A DNA stretch of 64,000 bases from Aureobasidium sp. EXF-3400 (taxonomy: Eukaryota; Ascomycota; Dothideomycetes; Dothideales; Saccotheciaceae), in NCBI GenBank assembly GCA_024195585.1, contig SWBL01000077.1:62001-126000 (forward strand), in the 5' to 3' direction. The notes beneath the pieces were generated by a model. The model was not told the DNA's origin. It did not search any database and saw only the letters and a program-made list of their open reading frames with translations. Shown one piece after another: positions 47,690 to 59,327 of this stretch (position 1 is the stretch's first letter; each line of letters begins with the position of its first letter). The position numbers and the translations under genes are program-made.

Positions 47690-48820
47690 ATGTATCCACC
47701 TTATTCATCACATTATGCTGGATCGCCTCATTGCAACATGGGCTACGAATATCACACATCATCTACGACACCACCGCCGCCTGGCTATGGATATTATTCA
47801 CCACGATACTACACGACATCTACACCAAAAACTTCTCCATCGAAGCATACTCGACGGGCAACCCAAGACTACTCTTATCCTTCGGCCAAGACGACATCTT
47901 ACTACTACCCGGATTCGTATGGTTACTCCACACAACCACGCAAGCCAGAACATGTAAGTTCGAACGAACGATACCCTTCGCAAGGGAAGACAAAGTCCAG
48001 CGCAAGACGCGCATCGACAACATATGTCTACGCGGATGGCCGATACTACGTCTATGTGACCGACGACGAGATCCCTCCGGCATACTCGCGCGATCCACGC
48101 AAGCACACGCCACCACCACAATATTCCGAGGCTGATGATCAACCTTACTACCAGCACTATCAATCCAGCCCTCAGCCTCGGCCAGAACCCCAGCCACGAA
48201 AACAGAGAGCCTCTTCCTACTCAGCACCAAGACAATCAGCACCTCGCGAACCACCACCTAAACGCGCCGTTGCCACCGACCGCGATGCGCGTGCAGCAGG
48301 TATACCCGCTGGCTACAACTTCAAGAACTGGGACCCCAATGAAGAGCCCATCCTTCTTCTCGGCAGCGTCTTCGATGCAAACAGCCTCGGCAAATGGATC
48401 TACGATTGGACAGTCGCCTTCCACGGACCCTCGACCCCTATTACCGAAATGGCTGGTGACCTCTGGCTCTCCCTTATCCAACTCGCCGGAAAGATCAAGC
48501 GCGCCGAGGAAAGCTTGCCTCGCATCCGCCGCCGCGATGATCGCGAACTCATCGACGACTTCCTCGACAGTGGAGAAAGACTTTGGGAGCGCTTCAACAA
48601 GTTGTTGAAGGTTTGCGAGAAGCACATGCTCAAGACTGCCAAACGCGATCGTGGAAGTGAAAAGTTGTACATGGGCAATAACTCGGGCAGGGAGTTTGTC
48701 GAGACCATCTTTGGTCGAGACAGGGAGTTGGAAAGGACGGAGAAGTTGACGACGGGCATCAGACTTTGGAGTATGAGATTCGATGCCAATTGCGAGGATG
48801 TCCTCAGGGCTTCTCGTTAA
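47690..48820 (+). CDS. Conserved fungal protein with Pro/Tyr-rich N terminus
   Basis: Single exon, 376 aa. Residues 1-190 are low-complexity, rich in Pro, Tyr, Ser and Gln (for example HTSSTTPPPPGYGYYSP). From about residue 205 a conserved helical region begins: AGIPAGYNFKNWDPNEEPIL, then GSVFDANSLGKWIYDWT and LIQLAGKIKRAEE. I recognise this pattern from uncharacterised filamentous-fungal proteins sometimes labelled vegetative cell wall protein gp1-like because of the Pro-rich half; that label is not evidence of cell-wall location, and no signal peptide is present. The ATG follows a strong pyrimidine tract. Confidence 0.85.
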   Translation: MYPPYSSHYAGSPHCNMGYEYHTSSTTPPPPGYGYYSPRYYTTSTPKTSPSKHTRRATQDYSYPSAKTTSYYYPDSYGYSTQPRKPEHVSSNERYPSQGKTKSSARRASTTYVYADGRYYVYVTDDEIPPAYSRDPRKHTPPPQYSEADDQPYYQHYQSSPQPRPEPQPRKQRASSYSAPRQSAPREPPPKRAVATDRDARAAGIPAGYNFKNWDPNEEPILLLGSVFDANSLGKWIYDWTVAFHGPSTPITEMAGDLWLSLIQLAGKIKRAEESLPRIRRRDDRELIDDFLDSGERLWERFNKLLKVCEKHMLKTAKRDRGSEKLYMGNNSGREFVETIFGRDRELERTEKLTTGIRLWSMRFDANCEDVLRASR

Positions 48821-50543
48821 AAGACGTATCTTTCGCTACTTCGGACTGTCCATCATGGACAACCTCGACTCTACCGCCACACCCCGACATTTGGGCACCT
48901 TGCTTCATCCCTTCCGGCACAACATCAATCATCTATCATACCTACTACAACATCATAGTTTTACGCCAACATCGACATCACATCACCATCGTATCCCACC
49001 GACAACAACCCCAACCACCAGTTCCAACACAACCAACGAACAAGCTCATTTCAACAACACAGACGCAAAGGATCCTTCTTTCCTAACCTGCTTTTCATCT
49101 TATCAGCGCAGAGATACCCTTGCTTAGCCCACACGCACGGCGTCAACGGCGGATTACCAGACTGGCCTTCCCATTGGATGTCATTCAGTCGCTCATTTTC
49201 AACAATTCCTTTACTTCTACCGGTCTTTTCTTGGTTGGAGTTTACCTTCTCAACGATACCCAATATCTTTTATTCTCTTTCTCTACGGGGAGTCGTTCTT
49301 CTTTACTGTACGGGGGGCATGGGAGGATATCTATGTAAGGAAAAGTGCTTGCTTTTGTTGTTCTTCTTTTCTGTTTTGGTTTCTGGTTGGCTTTTATCTT
49401 AGATGGTTTTTTGCATGTTTAATAGCTCACCAGCCTCACGGCGACCTTTCTGCAATTTGATCTAGCATTCTATATCCATCACTATCCCCTGTGGTTGTTC
49501 GAGTATCTCTCTGTCGATGTGTTCTACCGCAGTGAAGATGGTGGTTGACAAGTCACGGGTCCTTGTCGGGCAGCCATGGCGGTCGAGATGGACTAATAGC
49601 AATGGCTGTCACATCGACTGACTTGATTCAGCGGTTCAGCGGCTAAAACATGGTCGCCGGTGTCTGCATGTCAGCCTTTCTTCCCGCTTCTGCAGGTGGC
49701 TTATCAGTAGAGGGGCATGGCGTATCCTGAAGAAGGTAAAAGTCAATGTACCATAGGCTGCCACGTTGTCGGGCACGAGGTATGTACGGCAGAGGTATTG
49801 ATGGCGGGAATACCGTACATAGCGCGATATAAATTCTTGCTGCTGTCTAGTGTGGAACAAGCTTCTTATGGTAGGTCTATCAACAGTGCTGGGCAGTGCT
49901 GGGCTTCTTTCTACCAACACTACAATAGTCATGAGACTGAATATTCATGCGGGTGTAGAGTAATACACCATCGTCAAACAGTGCAAGGAGCGGGCCGAGC
50001 CCAGGTGTGCATGAACTACATGATTACCTGCTTACGACTCGAGTGCGCAGGATGAGCCAGACGGGAAGGTCGGGAATTCTGACTTAATCGTCTAGGTGCA
50101 TCGAAGTAGAAGATGCGATGCAAGTCAGCTGCTTCTTAAAATAAGGCTGTTTCTTACAGTCAAAAGACAGAGACAAGCCACAGGCATGTCATGTGCATGA
50201 ACTACAGTACACGTGGGGTTGAACTGGTGTTGGTCCGTTACAATCCTCCGATTCGTTGGAGGTTAGCAGTCATGGGATTTGTAGTTCATGCGGGTGGATA
50301 GTGGGTTGTCCCAGACCATCACATGAGATGCGGGAGGTCAACTCCGCTACTCGATGAGTGTCTGACCTGGAGGAATGCAATGGAAGGATGCCGAGGTAAG
50401 AGATATTGTTGCTCATGGCGGACTCGAAGCATGACCTGTGGTGGTAGTTTCATGAGCCGGCGAGGACGGAGGCGGCGATGCTTCCGAAACGAAGATAGAG
50501 GCCTTGCGATGCGATGTACCGAAGTGTAGGGGCCATTCCAAGC
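48821..50543. other. Intergenic region, no convincing gene
   Basis: 1.7 kb between the 3' ends of two convergent genes. Short frames occur on both strands without family motifs. A small local duplication (AGTGCTGGGC twice) is seen near 49887-49906. It could hold long 3' untranslated regions or a non-coding RNA; the sequence does not show which. Confidence 0.45.
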
Positions 50544-51221
50544 TCATCCGGCACCAAGATATTTGTCGACTTCATCGTTTGAGTAGAACAGCGTCTGCAG
50601 TCTCTCATGTTTCTTCTTGTTGTTCTGTTCCAGTTTCCTGATCTTTCCAGCATCAAGCATCTCCACAGGCTTTGGCTTGTTTACACTCTTCCTCTTCTTT
50701 TTCAGAGTGGGTTCATCATTGTTGAGATTGACGCCTAAACCAACAGTATCGCGCTTCTCTTTTGCTTTGACAGGGTGTAGGATGCCTTCTCTTTGAGCTC
50801 CCAGGCCAAGTCGTTCGTCGGGGTTCCAGCCATACGATTGCAGTATAGAGAGGCCTTTGCGGGATCGGTCTAGTGCAGAGGGAGGATGTGAGTGTGGCAA
50901 TGCGATTTGATGGACTAGCGAGCTACCGTGTGCTGCTTCGTCGCCTTCGTATTGTGATTTACAGATGTCGCATGTCTTTGGACCTGTCTTGTCTAACGAC
51001 AATCCGGAAGAAGGTGGTGGTTTGGAGGAAGCTTTGTTCAGGACGATTTGGAGATAGCGTTCGCTGGCTGAGAGAGCTGAAGGAGTGGCTGCGCCGGCGG
51101 GAGTGGTGGATTCAGATGTTGATGAAGGGACGAAATGGACGCGCTGACGTTTGATACCTGCACCAAAGTATCGCTGGTCTTTTAGTGGCACGCTGTAATA
51201 CTCGTCGTCGCTGTCCGACAT
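50544..51221 (-). CDS. G-patch domain protein with degenerate zinc finger, GPANK1-like
   Basis: Single exon, 225 aa. A small Cys/His motif (CDICKSQYEGDEAAHGSSLVHQ) precedes a G-patch at about residues 135-175 (GLSILQSYGWNPDERLGLG and REGILHPVKAKEKRDTVGLG). Lysine-rich tracts (KKKRKSVNKPKPVE) look like nuclear localisation signals. The order zinc finger then G-patch matches the C-terminal half of GPANK1-type proteins. G-patches bind and activate DEAH RNA helicases, so a role in RNA processing is likely. The start at MSDSDDEYY was chosen because upstream sequence belongs to the 168-bp divergent promoter shared with the SDR. Confidence 0.88.
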   Translation of the reverse strand: MSDSDDEYYSVPLKDQRYFGAGIKRQRVHFVPSSTSESTTPAGAATPSALSASERYLQIVLNKASSKPPPSSGLSLDKTGPKTCDICKSQYEGDEAAHGSSLVHQIALPHSHPPSALDRSRKGLSILQSYGWNPDERLGLGAQREGILHPVKAKEKRDTVGLGVNLNNDEPTLKKKRKSVNKPKPVEMLDAGKIRKLEQNNKKKHERLQTLFYSNDEVDKYLGAG

Positions 51222-51389
51222 GGTTGTGTGAGATTCAGAGAAGGAAAGAGCAACGACGACAATGACGCGGCGAAAGATGGCAGTCGCGAGCGGAGATTGC
51301 GGCGTTTGCGTTGCGGCGACATTTCTCCCCTTATACTTTCCTTGTCTCGCGATCTCTTTCCTTCCTTGTGCCGACACAAGACATCGAAG

Positions 51390-52604
51390 ATGCCTGTTCC
51401 GCTGATTCAAAAGGTCATTCTGGATGGTCTGGACACGGTGCCCAACTCAGCGGTGCTGTTCAAGCTTCTGGGTGTCGGGCTGGTGCTGTACCTGATCAGA
51501 AGATGGTTCCAAGGAGCGAGGAACTTGTCCGAGAGAACCATGCACGGCAAGGTCGTCATGATCACAGGTGGCACATCTGGTATAGGCGCTGAAGTCGCCC
51601 GCGACCTGGCCACACGAGGAGCCCAGCTGGTTCTGCTCACTCAACACGCTCTGGACGATTATTTCCTCGTCGAGTACATCGAAGAGCTGCGCGATCGCTC
51701 CAACAACGAACTCATCACCGCTGCCCAAGTCGATCTTACATCGCTGCATTCCATCCGTCAGTTCGCTACCAAGTGGGTCGACAATGCCCCTCCGAGACGA
51801 CTCGACATGATTATTCTCTGTGCAAACACCCTGACCCCCAAGGGTGGAAAGATTCAAAAGACTGGCGACGACGTCGAGATCAATTGGGGCTTGAACTACC
51901 TCGCAAACTTCCACCTCCTCAGCATCTTGTCTCCAGCCATTCGCGCTCAGCCGCCAGACCGTGATGTTCGCATCATCATGGCAACCTGCAGTGCCTACAT
52001 CGGTGGAACCCTACCAGTCACAGGCGTCAAAGAAGCAAAGATTAGACAAAAGGAGAGAGCCGACAAATTTGACCCTTACTCAGCCTATGCTTCGTCCAAA
52101 CTCGCTCTTATGGCTTTTGCCCAGTCCTTCCAGAAACATCTCTCTGCATATGCTCGTCCTGACAAGAACCCCATGAATGCGAGAGTCATCTTGGTCGATC
52201 CCGGTCAAACACGCACGCCTGGAATGCGTCGCTACCTCACTTGGGGCTCAATCACCGGTCTTGTCCTCTACCTCTTGACTTATCCCATCTGGTACATCAT
52301 CCTCAAGTCTCCCGCACAAGGTGCTCAATCCATCCTCTACGCCGCTATGGAAGCCCAATGGGGAAGAGGAAACGGCGGCTGGTTGATCAAGGAATGCCGA
52401 GAGATTCCACCAGTGAGAAGAGATATGCTGGATGAGGAAGTGCAGAAACAGCTCTGGGAATATTCTGAGAATATGATTCAAGAGGCTGAAAAGAGAGGTG
52501 CAAAGAAGAGAGCAGAGGCCAAAGCTGCTGAAAAGGTCAAGCCTGCTGAGCCCAAGAAGCCTGATGAGAAGAAGCCGGGAAGCAGAAGAACCAAGAAGGC
52601 TTGA
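51390..52604 (+). CDS. Membrane-anchored short-chain dehydrogenase/reductase
   Basis: Single exon, 404 aa. An N-terminal hydrophobic stretch (VLFKLLGVGLVLYLIRRW, about residues 21-38) anchors it, then TGGTSGIG binds NAD(P), NWGLNYLANF follows, and YASSK supplies the catalytic Tyr/Lys. A second hydrophobic segment (GLVLYLLTYPIWYIIL) lies near residue 295, and the C terminus is a long Lys/Glu/Pro-rich tail. Similar fungal proteins are retinol/oxidoreductase-like SDRs of the ER or lipid droplet, but the substrate is unknown. It shares a short divergent promoter with the G-patch gene, and its 3' end converges on the PNPOx-like gene 294 bp away. Confidence 0.9.
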   Translation: MPVPLIQKVILDGLDTVPNSAVLFKLLGVGLVLYLIRRWFQGARNLSERTMHGKVVMITGGTSGIGAEVARDLATRGAQLVLLTQHALDDYFLVEYIEELRDRSNNELITAAQVDLTSLHSIRQFATKWVDNAPPRRLDMIILCANTLTPKGGKIQKTGDDVEINWGLNYLANFHLLSILSPAIRAQPPDRDVRIIMATCSAYIGGTLPVTGVKEAKIRQKERADKFDPYSAYASSKLALMAFAQSFQKHLSAYARPDKNPMNARVILVDPGQTRTPGMRRYLTWGSITGLVLYLLTYPIWYIILKSPAQGAQSILYAAMEAQWGRGNGGWLIKECREIPPVRRDMLDEEVQKQLWEYSENMIQEAEKRGAKKRAEAKAAEKVKPAEPKKPDEKKPGSRRTKKA

Positions 52605-52898
52605 TCATCTAGCAACAGCAAAAAAGCATTTACATTTCCATTGCCTTCAATTTGATCAACGCCCGAAACGTCATGATATGTGACCGCTCTTCAACGAACC
52701 AAAACGTGAGCTCTATAAAGCCGGGATTCCTCTTTCATGCAAGTATGCAGGATATGTTTCCTGCTGTATCTTTGTACACAACTCGACTGTCTTCCTAACA
52801 ATATCCTCACTCTCAGCTTTCTTTACTCCATACATCCATCCCAACCAACCTTCCCATCCAACCCCAACGAACTCCATAACCACTCGCCCCCTACCACT

Positions 52899-53750
52899 CT
52901 ACCTCCAATCCGCCAGCACACCATTAACCCTGACTCCCGCCAAATGCAAAAGATCCAACACCACAAACGCCAATACAAACCCCACCACCAACGCATCCAT
53001 CTGATTCCAAAGCCTTACCACATAAGCCCTTACATCACCCACCCACAACCACTCTCCCCTGGTTTTCCTGCCTGCTTTAAGACCAGGAAGGTTATCTAAA
53101 CTGTAAGCATTGTTCTTGGCTCTGTATTCGACCATTTTGTTGTCCGAGACTGTTTTGCCTGCCCAGTGGCCTAGGGTTTCGCGGTCGGTGAGGGGGGTGA
53201 GGGAGGAAGGGGAAAGGAGGGGTACGCCGTAGCCGCAGGAGGTTTGGACCTTTTGAGTCTTGTTAGAGATGTTTGGTTGCCAGCATACCCAAGACTCTGC
53301 CATCTCCAAGTCAAAAAGCAGCATGAACCACCATTGTTAAAGATTACAAAGACATACCTTGAAAATCTCCAACTCAATAACCGCCCTAGCACCCACAGGA
53401 ACCTCCACACCCATCCCCCTCACTGCCTCCCTAAACCCTTGCTCCCAAAACTCCACCACCCTGCCTCTACAAAACAACCTCAATATCCTCGGACTCGTTT
53501 CAAACGAACAAAACATAACCGTACACCTCCCATTCTCATACAAATGAGCAATAGTCTCTGCTCCAGAGCCAGTGGCATCGATATAAGCCGCTTTATTTGG
53601 GCCAAGGATAGAGAAAGTGGTGGAGGGAAGACCTTTGGGTGAGATGTTGATGTGAGAGCCGTACAAAGGGGAAGAAGCGATGTAGAAGAGGGGTTGGGAC
53701 ATGCACCAGTCTGTGAGGTCGGGGGTGAGGGAGGGGTAGAATTTGACCAT
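52899..53750 (-). CDS. Pyridoxamine 5'-phosphate oxidase-like (PNPOx) family protein
   Basis: Exons 53750-53358 and 53249-52899 give 247 aa. The split-barrel flavin fold is visible as FYIASSPLYGSHINISPKG, AAYIDATGSGAETIAHLYENG and RCTVMFCSFE, then VQTSCGYGVPLL after the intron. The intron has a CTAAC branch point and keeps phase 0. A hydrophobic tail (MDALVVGFVLAFVVLDLLHL, near residues 217-236) could anchor the protein in a membrane, seen in some fungal members. The family binds FMN or F420-like cofactors; the reaction is not assigned, and this need not be a vitamin B6 enzyme. Confidence 0.88.
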
Positions 53751-54552
53751 TTTTGTGATCTTTTGCTGTGATATGATGATTGAACCTTTGAAGATGCTAG
53801 ATGCTAGGAACAAGCCGTGTTATAAAATGCAGAGTGTGAATCATGCATCGAAGGATGCGCTTGGGAGTGACTCACCCCCGCTTTCTCATCGGCTATTGCG
53901 GACGTCTTGATATATCACTGCGACCAACAGAAGATCTATGTAACCTATAGTCGTGCTTTGATTAGTTGATTAGTAGCAGATGTAGAAACCGGAATCGTTC
54001 AATCATTTTGCTCGATTGACAGAGAGTGTCAGAGCTGTTTCTGTCAAAACACTCTCGATGCTGAGACATCAACATCACTAAAACAAGCTCTGGAAGCCCG
54101 TTGTACAAAAGATGGAAAGGAACAATCATTGTCATTATCTATAGAAGCAAAGAAACAAAGGGCATGGCCGAAAAGTCTACGAATGCAGAAGAGTTTGCGA
54201 CACGACATGCCCACCCCTTCTTAGTAAAGCAGAAGAGAACCCACCCCTTTACGAGAACGAGAAAGGCAATCACTCCATTTTATCATGCAGAAAAATTCAC
54301 GCCTTCCTGCGCCATGCTGATTGAAATACTGAAAAAGAGAAAAGGAAAAGCAGCAAACCCTCGTTGGGCTGTATACTGTTTTTTTGTGAAAGAAGAAACA
54401 GTAAAAGAAGAAGTTCCAGGGAAAAGTCGCGTCTGGTGGATGTGGTAAAACTCCTTGACTGAAAGCAAGACTGTGTGGTCTTTACTTCGTTCGACGGGTA
54501 TGTCTTAGTTCAGAATGGTGCAAGAGATGCGCCTTCTTGATGTGACACCCTC
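53751..54552. other. Intergenic region, no convincing gene
   Basis: 800 bp. A purine-rich 115-codon frame at 54101-54448 shows no family likeness. The rest is the promoter of the PNPOx-like gene and the 3' region of the RBR ligase gene. Confidence 0.5.
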
Positions 54553-57269
54553 CTACCAAGGATTGTCGTCTCCCCAACGAGGCACGGGCAAGTTAGGCCC
54601 GAGAGAATAGTCCCAAACACCACGAGCTGGAACGGGAATGGGATCGGGAAGGGGGACGAAAGGAATGATTCTGGCCGGGGGTTGCTGAACTGGGTTGTTT
54701 GGTGGGCGTACAGGAGCCTGGCGTCTGTTGCGATTGTCTCCGTAGTCTTCATAGTTTGCCATCCATCCAGGTTGGTTAGCCGGAACTTGGTAGGGATCGA
54801 GTGGGATCCTGGCTGCGGCAGGTTGATTGGCCGCAACTTGGTAGGGATCAAGGGGTGCGTCCAAGTGATTGTTGAAGCCGAAATCGAACTGGCCAAGAGC
54901 AGCGTCTGGTGGATTGGGTCGCTGAGCGAAGAGATTGAACGGGCGAATTCCGGCTAGACGGTCTCTTGCAGCTCGGACAGCGACGATAGGATCATAAGCA
55001 GCTCTATAACCTCCAGCTACAGCAGGAAGTGGAGGAACCAGGTTGTTGACGGGTGGTAGGACTACAGCAGGAATTGGAGGAGCTGGATTGTTGACGGGTG
55101 CAGGTCCTTGTGCTTGGTGACGGCGACGACGGCGTCTAGCCACATCTCCAGCACGGAAAACCATCTCAGCATCACGCTTGCGCTTTGCAGCTTTCTCAGC
55201 CTCGTCAGCGAATATGATGTCGAGGTCCTCTTTGTCAATCTCAGGGTGCTCGAGCAAGACTTCTGCTTCGGCAGCTTCGGCGGCTGCTTTGACTTCTTGG
55301 GCATGCTGGTCCTCGAGACTTATATTCTGGGAATATACAGGGCACTTTGAGTTGGGTAGATTGAAGTGACTGTAGTTAGCAGTAACGTCGACGCCGCAAA
55401 GATAACACTGCAAGTTCCCGCATCCAGGGCAGGTCATCTTGTTGCATCCATCACTTTTGATGAAAGGTTGCTTGCATTTGTTGCAGTTGCGGATGAGAGC
55501 CTTGCTTCTGGCTTCCTCGATCTTGTGACGATGGCTGAGAGCAGAATCCTTGTCGCGCTTGCGCTGATGTTCCTCACAGGAGTCGGGAATATGAGACTTT
55601 TCTTTGCATTTGCGACAGCTGGTGATGTTGCAAGTCAGGGATTGACAATGGAACTCGAAGTCGACGTCAACGGGTAGGCAGACTGTCTTGAAGTCGCAGA
55701 ACGGGCAACCCTCGACATCATCAATGCCCGCAATACGAAGGTCATTCTCTTGACGCAGGCGCATGAGTCTGTCTGTCAGTGCATCGATATCTGGGACCAA
55801 ACGAAGCTGAGGTTCGCGGAAGGTGTCACCGCAACCACCAGGACAAGTAAGCCTGTGGCTGCTTTGTCCGACTTCGGATCCAAGATAAGTCTTCATACAG
55901 TCGAAACACACGGGGTGTTCACCTGCAGAGCCGCATCTAACAACTTTGTTAGGGGCGTACTCGTCATAACAGGCAGCACTGTAGAGAGTTAGCAGTTGGA
56001 AGAAATTGCAAGCACGAGGATGATGAGAACTAACCATTCGACGGCAGTACCTGTGGCTTTGGCGGTTTCCAGAGCCGTCTCGTCTTCCTTGGCCTTTGCT
56101 GCGGCCTCTGCTAGTGCTCTGTTATTCTGTGTGATGGTCCTGCGACGCTGAGAGTTCCACTCGATAGCGTCTTTCTTGGCAGACTCAAACTGCTCCTTGA
56201 GGAGTGGAATGTTGGCCTTCGCGTGTTTGGTGGCCTGGAGATGATCGAAGTTTGGGTCCTTGTTTGATCTCCAAGGGGTGCTGCCAAACGGACAAGGCTC
56301 AGCATGCTTTGCTTCGTTGAGAGCCAGGTAAGTGGCATAGAGATGCTTCTTGTCCTTCTGGATTTCCTTGATGTACTTGACAGGGATTGTGTTGAACTCG
56401 TCCTTGAGTAGCTCGATGCTAGAGACTGTGAGTTGGTGGCCATGTGGGTAGACAGCATAGTGAACTTACATGGCATTCTTCATTCTCCTAGAGAAGGTGC
56501 ATTGAGGGTTGAGCAATTTCTCTTTCTCGGCATCCTCGGCTGCTTTCTGCTCTTGCAGGGCTGCCTCTCTGGCGGCTTTTTCGGCGGCACGTCTATCGCT
56601 CTCTTTTGGATATTTACCCTCAAGCAACACGTCCAAGGTTTGTTCGATATTGCCGTGGTGAGTTTCGAGTAGTTGAGTGGCATGGTCGTGCGAGACATCT
56701 GGGACAACATCAAGGATTTGATCGAGTGGGCTGCGTTCGGGGGCTGGTGAGCTGCGTTCAGGGGTAGACGCGGCGTCAGATATGATGATGGGATCGTCCT
56801 GGGGATTCAGACCCTCTTCGTAGGCAAAGGGAAGATATTGGAAAGGGAGGTCAAACCCGAGGTCGTCGTGTTGGTCAACAGTGGGAGGAGCGGGTGCGGG
56901 CGCGCCTGGCGCGGCCTGGTTGACAGCATCCTCCCAGTTGAAACTGGCACGTAGCCGCTCTTGTTGCCTCTGACCCTCGACGATCCACTCATCGTCGAAT
57001 GATGCACTGCTCTCGTTCTTAACGGAGCCTGCGTGTAGCTCGGTCTGCGCGATGTATTCGTCAATGTCGTAGATTAGACCTGGCTCGTTCTTGACGGATC
57101 CGTTACGCAAGGCCCCCTGCGCCATGTAGTCATCAATTTCAAAGGCCGGTCCCCACTGGAAGTCGTTCTGGCGTGCCATCTTGCGCGGTCGTGCGAGTTG
57201 TCCTATGTCGTCCTCGCCAGAATCTGAAGGGATGGAGATGACATCGTAGGGCCTCTTCACTGGCGCCAT
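54553..57269 (-). CDS. RBR-type E3 ubiquitin ligase, RNF216/TRIAD3-like
   Basis: Exons 57269-56470, 56418-56035 and 55978-54553 give 869 aa. Residues about 180-222 resemble a CUE/UBA ubiquitin-binding domain (LDQILDVVPDVSHDHATQLL). A charged helical linker follows. RING1 starts at ECAACYDEYAP near residue 394; an IBR with paired Cys (CNITSCRKCKEK) and RING2 (CNKCKQPFIKSDGCNKMTC) complete the triad, with the catalytic Cys within GCNKMTC. That RING2 form is typical of the RNF216 group. The C terminus is Pro/Asn-rich with short repeats such as LDPYQVAANQP and LDPYQVPANQP. RBR ligases pass ubiquitin through a thioester on RING2. The exon 2 acceptor at CTCTAG was chosen because the stronger-looking CACAG puts a stop in frame. 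Confidence 0.92.
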
Positions 57270-58104
57270 GACTCAGGGCCGCCGGTCAATGCTCGAGTCT
57301 TGGTATAGGTCGCGGCTGTGCAGTCAAGAGGAAGTGGCCGAATTGGTCGGTCGCGGCTGAGGAGTCGCGGCTGATGAGTTGGACGAAATTGACGGCCAAG
57401 CTTCGAGATATCCAAAGAGTTGTGTTTGAGAAGCCGAAAAAAGGTCCGAGTGAGAGTACGAGTGTAGTATTGTAAGTCTAGACAAATGAGGTCACGGATG
57501 TGTTGTAGTGGTGGTTGTTTGAGAAGGCACAGGAAGGACGGAAAGTGTTGACAGCAAGTGGTTGCTCATTGAGATAGCCGGTGACGCGGGAAACAACAAA
57601 AAACTTGGGATTCACAGAGACTGCCTTAAGAGCAGGAGGTATCGTGTTTTTCACACGCCGAGCACGTACGAGCGGGAGTCGCAGGCTTTTAGAGTCTTTT
57701 TTCGAACGACAGGGCGGGCAGCGCGGGCAGGAAGGTGCTTTGGAGCCTTGTCCTTGTCATTCCGGCACCCGACGACGGCGTTTACGTGTCACAAAGGCGA
57801 TGCAGAAGCAGGAGGGTATACGCAGTACATGAACTAGCAAGCAGCTAACCTTTGGAATATACTCGCCTGGCTCGCCCAACACCGTGGTTCCTGCAAATAA
57901 TACAGAGGGGAAATTCAAGCAGCGCTCGAGGTCGAGGCCACAGCTCCCATCCCTAAGCGAGACAATGACGCTGTTTGCGAAAGTGCTGGGCCGGGCCTAC
58001 AACCGACCTGAACGCTGGCGTGATGACTTGTCAAAGTTGCTCCATAAACATCTCACCAACCATCTTTTACCAAACTAGAGTTTATCAACGAGCTATACTG
58101 GATC
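57270..58104. promoter_or_regulatory. Divergent RBR ligase / acetyltransferase promoter region
   Basis: 835 bp between divergent start codons. No gene is supported; two overlapping 80-90-codon frames near 57560-57840 have no family likeness. Repeated GTCGCGGCTG words occur upstream of the RBR gene (57310-57375), possibly regulatory. Confidence 0.5.
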
Positions 58105-59327
58105 ATGTCTGCCCAACTTCCCGATGGTAAAAGCTCCAACATCGAGCTTACCCAACCAACCCACGAAGAAGCCCTGGATCAAACCAGACTGAACAGCAAA
58201 GAATGGAAAGGCGCTCTATCTCTTTCTGCATACCTGGGTAGAGAAGAACACCTCGGCAAGCAGAAGTTGATTCGCGATGGAGGTCTCACGTCTTGGGCTT
58301 TGGTGACCAAAGATGGCACTCCTCGTGCTGTACTCTCAAGCTGTGAGACCATTCGTAAGAAGGCGCTTGTTGTTCAAAATGGTCAGATCAGGGAAACAAT
58401 CTGTCATGGTGTGGCTAGTGTCTTCTGTCCTCCGGAGTATCGTGGTAAAGGTTATGCCGGAAGGATGATTAGAGATCTGGGAGAAAAACTGCAAGATTGG
58501 CAAACAGAAGGTCAGGACTGTTTGTTCAGTGTCTTGTATTCGGATATCGGAAAGGTAAGATCTGTTGAGATGTGTTGTATTGTCTGCAACTATGCTTACA
58601 TTGGCAGCAATTCTATGCCGCGCATCAGTGGAAGCCATTCTCATCTGCTCATGTCTCACTTCCTCCATCGAAAAGTTCGCCAGATGTCTCTTTGCCGGAA
58701 GCTAAACCTTTGTATGCTAGCGATCTGGCTGAGCTCTGCGATGTTGATCTGAAGTTGGTGCGTAAGAAGCTCGCCAATGCAGCAACCTCAGGCAAGACGA
58801 TTGCCACGATCATACCCGATGTCGAGACTTTCTCATGGCATCACGCTCGCGAGGAATTTGTTGCGAATGAGCTGTATGGCAAGTCTCCCGAAGTCAAGGG
58901 AGCCATTGTCGGCACTCAAGAAGGCAAGCGAGTATGGTGTGTGTGGATGCGCACATGGTACAACAGCGACCCTCAAAGCACCAAAGACAACACGATGAAC
59001 ATTCTTCGACTCGTGGTAGAGGACCCTGAATACACCGACTCTTCTGCAGCATCAGATGAAGGTGTAGAGAAGGCCAAGGGCACATATGTGACTTCAGCCA
59101 TTGCATCACTGTTGGCGGCAGCCCAAGCAGACGCCAGTGAGTGGCACATGGGCTCAGTCGATATCTGGAATCCTACATCTGCAACTCTTGCCGCAGCACA
59201 GCAACTGGATTCGGCAGCACAAGTTGTTCACCGCGAAAAGGACAGTGTTGCGAGCTTGAGGTGGTATGGAGAAGGGTCGGTGGATGATGTGCAATGGCTT
59301 GATAACGAAAAGTATGCTTGGTGCTGA
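58105..59327 (+). CDS. LYC1-like lysine N-acetyltransferase (GNAT fold)
   Basis: Exons 58105-58554 and 58608-59327 give 389 aa. The N-terminal half has GNAT features: TICHGVASVFCPPEYRGKGY supplies the acetyl-CoA loop (RGKGYAGRM), followed by CLFSVLYSDIGKQFY and AAHQWKPFSSAHVS. These match the fungal LYC1 group, known from the Yarrowia lysine N6-acetyltransferase that starts lysine catabolism. The C-terminal half is a substrate-side domain with SWHHAREEFVANELYGK. The protein has no targeting signal and is probably cytosolic. The family call is firm; the lysine substrate is inferred. Confidence 0.85.

Noticed and set aside
50030..50040. CTGCTTACG word in the housekeeping region
   Set aside because: Its reverse complement reads CGTAAGCAG, failing the final A/T position, and it is far from the cluster.
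54101..54448. 115-codon purine-rich open frame
   Set aside because: Low-complexity Lys/Glu composition with no motif or conserved pattern; likely 3' untranslated sequence.
56421..56470. Stronger-looking CACAG acceptor for exon 2 of the RBR ligase
   Set aside because: It puts a TAG in frame after two codons; the CTCTAG acceptor ten bases downstream keeps the frame open.
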